From: Planococcus glaciei
GTDB taxonomy: Bacteria > Bacillota > Bacilli > Bacillales_A > Planococcaceae
DNA length: 64,000 nt
Assembly: GCF_900099655.1 (NCBI RefSeq)
Contig: NZ_FNDC01000017.1
Location: forward strand, 1-64,000
Direction: 5' to 3'
The position numbers and the translations under genes were made by a program. Position 1 is the first letter of the stretch. The number at the start of each line of letters is the position of its first letter. The notes beneath the pieces are model-generated. The model worked only from the letters and a program-made list of their open reading frames with translations, ran no database searches and was not told the DNA's origin. Below are positions 9,244 through 16,993 of this stretch, in pieces.

Positions 9244-11148
9244 ATGGATCTGCATACGATTACTAGTCCATCTTTCTTAAAAGAGCTGGACAATAAACAG
9301 CTCGTTCGTTTAAGTGAAGATATACGGCGATTTTTAATAGAAAACCTATCCCGGACAGGCGGCCACATTGGGCCGAACCTGGGAGTTGTGGAACTGACAA
9401 TTGCGCTGCACAAAGTATTCAACAGCCCCGACGACAAGTTTATCTGGGACGTAGGGCATCAGTCTTATGTGCATAAAATTTTGACGGGCAGAGCGAGCCA
9501 GTTTGATACGCTTCGCCAATTTAAAGGCTTGTGCGGCTTCCCGAAACGCAACGAAAGCGACCACGATGTCTGGGAAACCGGCCATAGTTCGACTTCTTTG
9601 TCAGCAGCAATGGGAATGGCAGCGGCGCGCGACATCAAAAAAGCGAAAAACCACGTGATTCCGATCATCGGAGACGGAGCGCTTACAGGCGGCATGGCAT
9701 TTGAAGCCCTTAACCATATTGGCCATGAAAAAACCGATATGATTGTCATCTTGAATGACAACGAAATGTCCATCGCGCCAAACGTCGGGGCGATGCACAG
9801 CATGCTCGGCAGAATGCGCACAGCAGGCAAATACAATAAAGTCAAAGACGATTTGGAATATTTGGTAAAGAAAATTCCAGCAGTCGGCGGAAAACTGGCC
9901 TCTACGGCAGAACGTCTGAAAGACAGCTTGAAATACCTTGTCGTGTCCGGCATGTTTTTTGAAGAGCTTGGCTTTACCTACCTTGGCCCGATTGATGGAC
10001 ACGATTTGGAAGAATTGGAAGAAAACCTGCGGTACGCCAAGAAAACCGGCGGCCCGGTCCTGCTTCACGTCATCACGAAAAAAGGGAAAGGCTTTTTGCC
10101 TGCAGAAACGGATACAGTCGGCACTTGGCACGGAACTGGCCCATACAAAATGGAGACCGGCGATTTGGTGAAATCTTCATCAACTGCCCCTTCATGGAGT
10201 GGACTTGTGGCGGAAACGGTCCGAAAACTGGCACGGACAGATGAACGCATTGTGGCGATTACGCCTGCAATGCCGGTCGGCTCTAAACTAGTCGGCTTCG
10301 CCTCTGAATTCCCTGACCGTTTTTATGATGTCGGCATTGCAGAACAGCATGCTGCGACAATGGCAGCAGGACTTGCCACCCAGGACATGAAACCGTTTTT
10401 GGCGATTTACTCGACGTTCCTGCAGCGCGCTTATGATCAGGTAGTCCACGACATTTGCCGCCAGAACTTGAATGTTTTTATCGGCATTGACCGGGCAGGG
10501 CTTGTTGGAGCAGACGGCGAAACGCATCAAGGCGTCTTTGACGTAGCGTTTTTGCGCAACTTGCCAAACATGGTCATTATGATGCCAAAAGATGAAAACG
10601 AAGGCCAGCACATGGTGAAAACGGCAATTGACTACAACGGCGGTCCGATTGCACTGCGCTATCCACGTGGAAACGGCCTAGGCGTTCCGATGGATGCAGA
10701 ACTGAAAGCTTTGCCGATCGGTTCATGGGAAGTGCTGGAAAAAGGAACGGATGCGGTCATTTTAACTTTCGGAACCACCATTCCAATGGCGCTTCATGCG
10801 GCTGAGCAATTGCGCGAAGAAGGCATACAGGCTGAAGTGGTTAATGCCCGCTTTATCAAGCCGATGGACATCAGCATGCTTCACCAGATTTTTGAACGCA
10901 ATGTCCCGATTGTGACAATCGAAGAAGCTGTGCTGCAAGGCGGATTCGGCAGTGCGGTATTGGAATTTGCTGAAGAAAACCAATACCGAGGAGCGGTTAT
11001 TGACCGCTTGGGCATTCCGGATCAGTTTATCGAACACGGCGATGTGGCTGAACTGATGGATGAAATCCATTTGAACAGCGATGAAGTAGTGCGTATGGTG
11101 AAAAAGCGTGTGAAGCCGGAAACAAAGGCGGAAACGACGGCGCTATGA
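9244..11148 (+). CDS. dxs: 1-deoxy-D-xylulose-5-phosphate synthase
   Basis: Thiamine diphosphate enzyme that condenses pyruvate and glyceraldehyde 3-phosphate, the entry step of the MEP isoprenoid pathway. The ATG at 9244 (MDLHTI) fits the family N terminus and has AAGGTG 9 nt upstream; the GTG at 9232 would place that element inside the gene. The ThDP motif is visible as GDGALTGG with [12 protein letters not shown], the catalytic Glu in [10 protein letters not shown], and the C-terminal transketolase domain around [15 protein letters not shown]. Length is 634 residues. It ends in ATGA overlap with tlyA. Confidence 0.95.
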   Translation: MDLHTITSPSFLKELDNKQLVRLSEDIRRFLIENLSRTGGHIGPNLGVVELTIALHKVFNSPDDKFIWDVGHQSYVHKILTGRASQFDTLRQFKGLCGFPKRNESDHDVWETGHSSTSLSAAMGMAAARDIKKAKNHVIPIIGDGALTGGMAFEALNHIGHEKTDMIVILNDNEMSIAPNVGAMHSMLGRMRTAGKYNKVKDDLEYLVKKIPAVGGKLASTAERLKDSLKYLVVSGMFFEELGFTYLGPIDGHDLEELEENLRYAKKTGGPVLLHVITKKGKGFLPAETDTVGTWHGTGPYKMETGDLVKSSSTAPSWSGLVAETVRKLARTDERIVAITPAMPVGSKLVGFASEFPDRFYDVGIAEQHAATMAAGLATQDMKPFLAIYSTFLQRAYDQVVHDICRQNLNVFIGIDRAGLVGADGETHQGVFDVAFLRNLPNMVIMMPKDENEGQHMVKTAIDYNGGPIALRYPRGNGLGVPMDAELKALPIGSWEVLEKGTDAVILTFGTTIPMALHAAEQLREEGIQAEVVNARFIKPMDISMLHQIFERNVPIVTIEEAVLQGGFGSAVLEFAEENQYRGAVIDRLGIPDQFIEHGDVAELMDEIHLNSDEVVRMVKKRVKPETKAETTAL

Positions 11149-11966
11149 ACAAACCGAAAAAAGAACGGGTAGATGTGCTGCTGGTGGAGCGCGGAATTTG
11201 CGAAACACGCGAAAAAGCAAAACGGGCAATCATGGCAGGCATTATCTATTCCAATGAAGTGCGGATGGATCGGCCCGGTGAAAAAATCGCCGAAGATACA
11301 CCGCTTCAGATGAAAGGCAACGACTTGAAATACGTCAGCCGCGGAGGCTTGAAACTGGAGAAGGCATTAGCAGAGTTCGACTTGTCGGTCGAAGGCAAGC
11401 TGATGCTCGACATCGGTTCTTCCACCGGCGGATTTACGGACTGTGCACTGCAAAACGGCGCGAAGCATTGCTACGCGCTGGATGTCGGCTACAATCAATT
11501 GGCTTGGAAAATTCGGCAGGATGAACGCGTTACCGTTATGGAACGCACCAACTTCCGGCATTCCAAACCGGAAGATTTTGCTGAAGGGCTGCCGGAATTT
11601 GCAACGATTGACGTCAGTTTCATTTCGCTGCGCATCATTCTGCCGGTCCTCAAGACCATTTTGGTGCCGGGCGGCGATGTTATTGCCTTGGTAAAACCCC
11701 AATTTGAAGCAGGGCGTGAATCTGTCGGCAAAAAAGGCATCGTCCGCGATCCGAAAATCCATAAAGAAGTGCTGGCAAAAGTGGCGGGCTTCGCCATTGA
11801 TGCAGGCTTCCATTTGAAAAACATGTCTTTTTCGCCGATTACCGGCGGAGAAGGCAATATCGAATTTCTGTTCCATCTGCAGTCCGCCGCTGAAGGCCAG
11901 GAGATTGCGCCTCTTTCGGAAGGGCAAGTGGCAGAAACCGTAAAAATGGCACATGAAAAACTTTAA
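11145..11966 (+). CDS. tlyA: TlyA-family rRNA methyltransferase/hemolysin-like protein (YqxC)
   Basis: An N-terminal S4 RNA-binding domain (about residues 6-66, [18 protein letters not shown]) is joined to an FtsJ/RrmJ-like methyltransferase domain with the SAM motif [15 protein letters not shown]. Mycobacterial TlyA 2'-O-methylates 16S and 23S rRNA; the same reaction here is inferred. Its 273 residues match the family. It is translationally coupled to dxs and followed by a terminator, with argR under separate control. Confidence 0.9.
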   Translation: MNKPKKERVDVLLVERGICETREKAKRAIMAGIIYSNEVRMDRPGEKIAEDTPLQMKGNDLKYVSRGGLKLEKALAEFDLSVEGKLMLDIGSSTGGFTDCALQNGAKHCYALDVGYNQLAWKIRQDERVTVMERTNFRHSKPEDFAEGLPEFATIDVSFISLRIILPVLKTILVPGGDVIALVKPQFEAGRESVGKKGIVRDPKIHKEVLAKVAGFAIDAGFHLKNMSFSPITGGEGNIEFLFHLQSAAEGQEIAPLSEGQVAETVKMAHEKL

Positions 11967-11995
11967 ACACATTCCAGCGGGATGTGTTTTCTTTT
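11964..11995 (+). terminator. Terminator after tlyA
   Basis: AAACACAT pairs with ATGTGTTT around a short loop, followed by TCTTTTT. It ends the dxs-tlyA unit. Confidence 0.75.
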
Positions 11996-12114
11996 TGGCT
12001 TGCTGGCCCTAAAAAGAGGCTGCCGGGGAAGGCCGCTTTGCCGTTTGGGTTTTCCCATGCCCATTCAGTTCCTTGCTTGTTTTTCAGAAGGATTAAAGGT
12101 ACGATATTAGACAT

Positions 12115-12132
12115 ATAGAATAATTATTCATT
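12115..12132 (+). promoter_or_regulatory. ARG box upstream of argR
   Basis: ATAGAATAATTATTCATT matches the 18-bp ARG consensus WNTGAATWWWWATTCANW at 17 of 18 positions, with the perfect inner palindrome GAATAATTATTC. It lies 16 bp before the argR start codon and suggests autoregulation by ArgR. Confidence 0.75.
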
Positions 12133-12148
12133 CTGGGAGGACAATAAA

Positions 12149-12598
12149 GTGAACAAAGGCCAACGCCATATAAAAATTCGCGATTTGATTTCCAATCGTG
12201 AAATTGAAACGCAGGACGAACTCGTGGATTTATTGAAGTCCGCTGGGTATGAAGTAACGCAAGCAACGGTCTCGCGTGATATAAAAGAATTGCATCTGGT
12301 GAAAGTGCCGCTGCAGGATGGGCGCTATAAATACAGTTTGCCTGCAGACCAGCGTTTTAACCCGATGCAGAAACTGCACCGTGCTTTGACGGATGCCTTC
12401 GTCAGCATTGACGGAGCGAGCCACTTTTTGATCATGAAAACATTGCCGGGCAATGCACATGCCATCGGCTCGCTGATCGACCATTTGGACTGGGAAGAAA
12501 TCCTTGGGACGATCTGCGGAGACGATACGTGCCTGATTATATGCCGCGACACCGAACAACGGGAAGTGCTGAAGCAACGCTTGATCGAAATGCTATAA
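12149..12598 (+). CDS. argR: Arginine repressor ArgR/AhrC
   Basis: Hexameric arginine-dependent regulator of arginine biosynthesis and catabolism. The N-terminal winged helix includes the recognition segment [17 protein letters not shown]; the C-terminal arginine-binding and oligomerisation domain includes [13 protein letters not shown]. Length is 149 residues, the family norm. The start is GTG after GGGAGG. A strong ARG box lies immediately upstream, and a second ARG box lies before argG at 45070, so the regulator and a target are both in this window. Position between tlyA and recN is conserved in Bacillales. Confidence 0.95.
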   Translation: MNKGQRHIKIRDLISNREIETQDELVDLLKSAGYEVTQATVSRDIKELHLVKVPLQDGRYKYSLPADQRFNPMQKLHRALTDAFVSIDGASHFLIMKTLPGNAHAIGSLIDHLDWEEILGTICGDDTCLIICRDTEQREVLKQRLIEML

Positions 12599-12614
12599 AA
12601 AGAGGTGGATGGGT

Positions 12615-14312
12615 ATGCTGCGGGAACTGGATATACGCAATTTCGCCATTATCGATGCACTGACCGTCAGCTTTACGGATGGATTGACCGTGTTGACCGG
12701 GGAAACCGGCGCCGGCAAATCCATCATCATTGATGCGGTGCATTTATTGGCAGGGGGGCGCGGGAGCCAAGAGTTTATACGGCACGGCGCTAAAAAAGCA
12801 GAAATTGAAGGTCTTTTTTCTCTGGACGATGAAAAACATCCTGTGTTCCGTAAACTGGATGAATTTGGAATAAACTCGAGCGACGGCGATATTTTGCTGC
12901 GCCGCGAGCTCAACGATAAAGGAAAAAATGTGTGCCGCATCAACGGGAAACTGGTGACCATTTCGATTCTCCGCGAAGTGGGTGCGGCGTTGATCGATAT
13001 ACACGGCCAGCATGAAACGCAGGAATTGATGGACGAGAAACAGCATGTCTATTTGCTGGACCAGTTTGCCGGCAAGTCGATTGCCAAAGCGAAAGAAAGC
13101 TATTTGAATACGTACGACAAATACTTGAAGCTGAAGCGGGAATTTGCCTCGTACAATGAAAACGAACAGCAGATTGCACAAAAAATCGATTTGCTGACGT
13201 TTCAGCTGCGCGAAATCGAAGCCGCTGAATTGGTTGCAGGTGAAGAGGAAGAGCTGCAGCAGGAACGCAAAAGACTTCAGAATTTCAACAAAATCTACGA
13301 ATCGGTATCTGCTGCCCACGAAGCGATCCAAGGCGAATCCAAAGGCCTGGATTGGGTCGGTTCCGCCATGTCCGAACTCGAACACGCCGCTTCGGTCGAC
13401 GAAGCCTTCAGCAGCCAGTCGGAAACCTTATCAAGTGCTTTTTATCAGCTTCAGGATGTCTCCACTGAAATCAAACGTGTAATTGACGACATGGAGTTTG
13501 ATCCGGAACGCCTCAATGAAATTGAACAGCGCCTGACGCTGCTTCAATCGTTGAAACGGAAATACGGGGCTTCTGTAGAGGATATGCTCTTGTACTATGA
13601 AACGCAGGTGGATGAACTCGACCGCCTCATCAACCGGGACCAGCGGTTGCAGCTGGACCAGGAGAAGCTGAAAGAACTTACGGAAGATCTGCGGGTTGAA
13701 GCGGAAGAATTGACGATCCTTAGAAAAAAAGCGTCCAAACAGCTGGGCAATGCCATTATGGAACAACTGCAGGCCTTGCATATGGGCAAAGCGTCGTTTG
13801 AAGTGAATTTCAGTTCGCTGCCGAGTGGCCGCTTTGACCGCAATGGCCGCGATGTAATCGCTTTTTATATTTCAACCAACCTGGGAGAGCCGTTAAAGCC
13901 ATTGACCAAAGTGGCTTCCGGCGGAGAATTGTCGAGGATGATGCTCGCATTAAAAACGATCTTTTCGAAACACCAGGGCATTACGTCGATCATTTTCGAT
14001 GAAGTGGATACGGGAGTCAGCGGCCGGGTGGCACAGGCCATTGCCGAGAAAATCGCTGCAATTTCCGTCCATTCGCAAGTGCTGTGCATTTCGCATCTGC
14101 CGCAAGTAGCAGCGATGGCGGACCAGCATTTGTTCATCGAAAAGAAAGTGGAAAAACAGCGCACGGTCACTGCCGTCCACGAATTGGATGGCCAGGAACG
14201 CACGGAAGAAATGAGCCGCATGCTGTCCGGCGCAGAAATTACGGAATTGACATTGCAACATGCCGAAGAATTGTTGACGTTGGCGCGCGACAGAAAACTG
14301 ACGATGAGGTAA
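12615..14312 (+). CDS. recN: DNA repair protein RecN
   Basis: SMC-like ATPase acting early in double-strand break repair. The Walker A motif TGETGAGKS lies near the N terminus and the Walker B region SIIFDEVDTGVSG near the C terminus, with a long coiled-coil middle. The ATG at 12615 is preferred to ATG 12609: AGAGGTGG (12601-12608) abuts the first but is well spaced for the second, and the product begins MLRELDIRNFAI like B. subtilis RecN. Length is 565 residues. spo0A follows directly; the spoIVB gene found between them in spore formers is absent. Confidence 0.94.
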   Translation: MLRELDIRNFAIIDALTVSFTDGLTVLTGETGAGKSIIIDAVHLLAGGRGSQEFIRHGAKKAEIEGLFSLDDEKHPVFRKLDEFGINSSDGDILLRRELNDKGKNVCRINGKLVTISILREVGAALIDIHGQHETQELMDEKQHVYLLDQFAGKSIAKAKESYLNTYDKYLKLKREFASYNENEQQIAQKIDLLTFQLREIEAAELVAGEEEELQQERKRLQNFNKIYESVSAAHEAIQGESKGLDWVGSAMSELEHAASVDEAFSSQSETLSSAFYQLQDVSTEIKRVIDDMEFDPERLNEIEQRLTLLQSLKRKYGASVEDMLLYYETQVDELDRLINRDQRLQLDQEKLKELTEDLRVEAEELTILRKKASKQLGNAIMEQLQALHMGKASFEVNFSSLPSGRFDRNGRDVIAFYISTNLGEPLKPLTKVASGGELSRMMLALKTIFSKHQGITSIIFDEVDTGVSGRVAQAIAEKIAAISVHSQVLCISHLPQVAAMADQHLFIEKKVEKQRTVTAVHELDGQERTEEMSRMLSGAEITELTLQHAEELLTLARDRKLTMR

Positions 14313-14346
14313 TTTGCAAGAAGCAGTCATCAGGGGGAGAAAGTTG

Positions 14347-15105
14347 ATGGACAAGATCAAAATTGCAATCGCAGACGATAATCGCGAATTGGTGAAGCTG
14401 ATGAGTGATTATTTAAGCAGCCAATCGAATATGGAAGTTGTCGCTGTCGCGTATAACGGAAAAACTTGCATAGAGATGCTGAAACAGCACGAAGTGGATG
14501 TGTTGGTGCTTGATATCATCATGCCTTATTTGGACGGCATTGCCGTGTTGGATGCCATCAAAGAAGACGGCGGGTTGCGGGACATTGATGTCATCATGCT
14601 GTCTGCATTTGGCCAGGAATCCATCATGAGCCAGGCGGCTGAATACGGTGCGTCGTACTTTATCATGAAACCGTTTGAGACAGAACGGCTGGCCGTTCAA
14701 ATCAGCCACATTATGCATAAGCGCGAAAATGTGGACAACCCCAAAAATGAAGCAGCTGCGAAGGATGAAGCCATCACCCATATAATTAAAGAAATCGGAG
14801 TTCCTCCCCACATCAATGGCTATCTTTTCTTAAAAGAAGCGGTTTCATTGGTGCTGGAAAATCCGGATATTTTAAATCGGGTCACAAAAGAGCTTTATCC
14901 GGGAATCGCGAAACATTTCGACTCGACGCCCCAGCGCGTGGAACGTTCCATTCGCCATGCCATCGAAGTGGTGTGGAGCCGAAAAGAAACGCAGCACATC
15001 TCCAAGCTGTTCGGATACAGCGAAGAACATTTGGAATCAAAACCGACCAATTCCCAGTTCATTGCAATGGTTGCCGATAGCATCCGGATGGATTCTACCT
15101 TATAA
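14347..15105 (+). CDS. spo0A: Stage 0 sporulation response regulator Spo0A
   Basis: Master phosphorelay regulator. The receiver domain keeps Asp10, Asp11 and the phospho-acceptor Asp56 (VLVLDIIMP), and the switch Lys in FIMKPF. The C-terminal Spo0A DNA-binding domain is intact, including SRVERAIRHAIEV-like sequence (here RVERSIRHAIEVVWSR) and PTNSQFIAMVAD. GGGGGAGA precedes the ATG; the in-frame ATG/TTG upstream at 14314 is not used in the family. Length is 252 residues. It is apparently a functional Spo0A in a genome segment that lacks spoIIIA and spoIVB, so its role may be in biofilm, competence or stationary-phase control rather than sporulation (inference). Confidence 0.93.
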   Translation: MDKIKIAIADDNRELVKLMSDYLSSQSNMEVVAVAYNGKTCIEMLKQHEVDVLVLDIIMPYLDGIAVLDAIKEDGGLRDIDVIMLSAFGQESIMSQAAEYGASYFIMKPFETERLAVQISHIMHKRENVDNPKNEAAAKDEAITHIIKEIGVPPHINGYLFLKEAVSLVLENPDILNRVTKELYPGIAKHFDSTPQRVERSIRHAIEVVWSRKETQHISKLFGYSEEHLESKPTNSQFIAMVADSIRMDSTL

Positions 15106-15203
15106 TTAAGGGTAAAGAATCCTTGCAATGCAACTGGCTATTCAAGCATTTAGCTAGGAAGACCCTCTGCAGAAGTTGCATGCAATCATTCTCTTGATGT
15201 AAA

Positions 15204-15233
15204 TTGCCCGGTTGTTTCTTTGGACGTTATAAG
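15204..15233 (+). promoter_or_regulatory. Candidate SigA promoter for the cupredoxin gene
   Basis: TTGCCC (15204-15209) and TATAAG (15228-15233) are 18 bp apart, 25 bp before the gene. A near-perfect inverted repeat (TTGCAATGCAACT at about 15123-15135 and AGTTGCATGCAA at about 15172-15183) lies upstream; its role is unknown. Confidence 0.45.
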
Positions 15234-15257
15234 AAAAACAAGAAGGGAAGGATTTGC

Positions 15258-15725
15258 ATGAACAGAAGATGGAGTGCGCTTATTGTCGGGGGTGTTTTGG
15301 TGTTGGGGGCTTGTGGCCAGGAAGATGCGCAGCCGGCAGAAGAGGAAACCGATGTAGCGGACCATGAAATGGACAAAGGCGATCATAATGCAGATGACGC
15401 TGCCAAAGAGGATGAACCCGAATCTTCTTCGGTGGACTCTGCCGATGCGCCTGAAGCAGCAAGCGGCACGGCTTCCCCGCTGATTGCACAAGGGGAAACC
15501 ACAAGTTTTGTTTTTAACGAAGCGGGGAAATTTCCGCTTCACTGTGATCCGCATCCGACCATGAAAATGACCGTGATTGTGGAAGAAGGGGCATCCATGA
15601 GCGGCGAAGCGGCTGTGGAAATGGCGGACCTTGCTTTTAGCGAATCGGAATTGATCGTTGCTCCTGGCACTGTGGTGACGTGGACCAATCAGGATGAGGT
15701 TGAACACAACGTCGCTTTTGACTGA
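15258..15725 (+). CDS. Cupredoxin-like lipoprotein with swapped half-domains
   Basis: A 155-residue putative extracytoplasmic copper protein. The signal peptide ends in the lipobox LGAC with Cys19 as the lipid-bearing residue. Residues 20-70 are an acidic, His-containing linker. Residues 71-110 look like the C-terminal half of a plastocyanin/amicyanin-type domain, with the ligand cluster Cys96-His99-Met102 (HCDPHPTM). Residues 118-155 look like the N-terminal half, ending with the other ligand His150 in EVEHNVAFD. All four expected type I ligands are present, but in permuted order. A terminator follows the stop directly, so the gene is not a truncated longer one. Function is inferred only from the fold. 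Confidence 0.75.
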   Translation: MNRRWSALIVGGVLVLGACGQEDAQPAEEETDVADHEMDKGDHNADDAAKEDEPESSSVDSADAPEAASGTASPLIAQGETTSFVFNEAGKFPLHCDPHPTMKMTVIVEEGASMSGEAAVEMADLAFSESELIVAPGTVVTWTNQDEVEHNVAFD

Positions 15726-15735
15726 CAAATTGAGA

Positions 15736-15775
15736 GGTAGGCCGGGGCGATTGAACCTGGCCTATTTTCTTTTTA
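15736..15775 (+). terminator. Terminator after the cupredoxin gene
   Basis: TAGGCC pairs with GGCCTA across a 15-nt loop, followed by TTTTCTTTTT. Confidence 0.75.
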
Positions 15776-15828
15776 GCATCAACGGGAAGTTCAATTATTT
15801 GGCATTAAACCTAACTAACAGAAAGTAG

Positions 15829-16563
15829 ATGATCGAGTTGTCCGAAGTAAACGTGTATGCCCATCGCGGAGCTTCCAAACATGCGCTGGAAAATACGTGG
15901 GATGCGTTTCAGAAAGCTTGCGAGCTTGAAGTTGGCATTGAACTGGACGTGCAGATTACCAAAGACGGCGTAGTGGTCGTGTTCCACGATGACAATTTAA
16001 AGCGGCTTGCCGGCGAAAAACGCAAAATCGAAGAAATTGATTATCAATGCTTAAAAGAAATAAAGATCGGCAAACGATGGAAGCGTCGTTTTTCGGATCT
16101 GGAAATTCCGCTTGCTTATGAAGTGTTCCAATGGGCAAAGGAAAAGAACATTCCGTTGAATGTGGAAATGAAAAATTCATTTGCCGCCCATCCGAACGGG
16201 CCGAAAATATTGGCAGCGATGCTCGATGGGCTTGACGATTTCCATATCTCTTCGTTTAGCCCGCAGCTCCTGAAGGAAATGAAGCAGTTAATGCCGACAA
16301 AAGAAATGGCGTTGATCTTGAAGAAGAGCGTGCCTTTGGAAACCCTTCGGCGTATGGATTGGGTAGACAGCATCCACCTCCACAGAAAACTGTACTCGTT
16401 GTCTTTTCTGGAAGCCCTCCATGAAATGAAAAAAACCATCCGGGTTTACGGCCTCATCGGCTCCGAAGCTGCGATGAAAAGAATCGCCCCGGAGCTGAAA
16501 GGGATCATTACGGATCATCCGGAACGGATCACAAAAAAATTGCGTCTTACCTATGACAGGTAG
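15829..16563 (+). CDS. Glycerophosphodiester phosphodiesterase
   Basis: Hydrolyses glycerophosphodiesters to glycerol 3-phosphate and an alcohol. The GDPD TIM-barrel signature is visible as AHRGASKHALENT (catalytic His-Arg), then ELDVQITKDG and VVFHDD, with the second conserved His in VFHDD. No signal peptide is present, so a cytoplasmic UgpQ-like role is more likely than secreted GlpQ. Length is 244 residues. The ribosome binding site before the ATG (AGAAAG) is weak. It occupies the position of B. subtilis yqiK. Its 3' end is embedded in a bidirectional terminator shared with the convergent DUF2627 gene. Confidence 0.87.
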   Translation: MIELSEVNVYAHRGASKHALENTWDAFQKACELEVGIELDVQITKDGVVVVFHDDNLKRLAGEKRKIEEIDYQCLKEIKIGKRWKRRFSDLEIPLAYEVFQWAKEKNIPLNVEMKNSFAAHPNGPKILAAMLDGLDDFHISSFSPQLLKEMKQLMPTKEMALILKKSVPLETLRRMDWVDSIHLHRKLYSLSFLEALHEMKKTIRVYGLIGSEAAMKRIAPELKGIITDHPERITKKLRLTYDR

Positions 16564-16579
16564 ACGCAATTTTTTTGTG
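16531..16579. terminator. Bidirectional terminator
   Basis: AAAAAAATTGCGTCTTACC pairs with GGTAGACGCAATTTTTTT. It serves the glycerophosphodiesterase gene on the plus strand and can serve the DUF2627 gene on the minus strand. Confidence 0.85.
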
Positions 16580-16634
16580 ATCGTTTATTGTGTTGGATTT
16601 CAGGCGGTATCTGGCGATATTCCAATAACAGCTG

Positions 16635-16868
16635 TTACTTCTGGAATCTCTTGGCGACGGTCCCTTTTTTGCGGTCCCGGTTCAACAGGAAACCTGCGAA
16701 AAATCCGATGCCGAGCACCACGAAAATTGTTCCTAATGTAAATTGCATCCACAAGGCAGGGTAAGGTTCCAATAGTTTATTAAATAAGGTATCGCGCATC
16801 AGTTTTATGCCGTATGCAGCCATAATACCAGGAATCAGCAAAATGATAAATGCGATTAAACGTCCCAT
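16635..16868 (-). CDS. yqzF: DUF2627 family membrane protein (YqzF-like)
   Basis: A 77-residue protein with two predicted membrane segments (about residues 4-20 and 38-62) and a basic C terminus (NRDRKKGTVAKRFQK). It matches the DUF2627/YqzF family found next to bkdR in Bacillales; no function is known. The start has AAGGAGTGG upstream. It is divergent from bkdR, and the shared intergenic region contains the candidate BkdR site at 16952. Confidence 0.82.
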   Translation of the reverse strand: MGRLIAFIILLIPGIMAAYGIKLMRDTLFNKLLEPYPALWMQFTLGTIFVVLGIGFFAGFLLNRDRKKGTVAKRFQK

Positions 16869-16910
16869 GTTTCCACTCCTTCTCTTCTATTGTTTCTAAT
16901 TCCGTTTTAG

Positions 16911-16939
16911 TTGTCAAGAAACACATCCTCAGGTACGCT
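16911..16939 (+). promoter_or_regulatory. Candidate SigA promoter of bkdR
   Basis: TTGTCA (16911-16916) and TACGCT (16934-16939) are 17 bp apart. The -10 is weak. The palindrome at 16952-16965 would fall just downstream of the start point, a typical autorepression position. Confidence 0.45.
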
Positions 16940-16951
16940 AAAGACAGATAC

Positions 16952-16965
16952 TGCAAAGATTTGCA
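16952..16965 (+). promoter_or_regulatory. TGCAA-N4-TTGCA palindrome upstream of bkdR
   Basis: TGCAAAGATTTGCA is a perfect 14-bp inverted repeat 28 bp before the bkdR start. The same TGCAA-N4-TTGCA pattern occurs twice before ptb (19046, 19066). It is proposed as a BkdR operator. Confidence 0.55.
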
Positions 16966-16993
16966 CAGAAAAATCGGAAAGGTATGAAGACCA

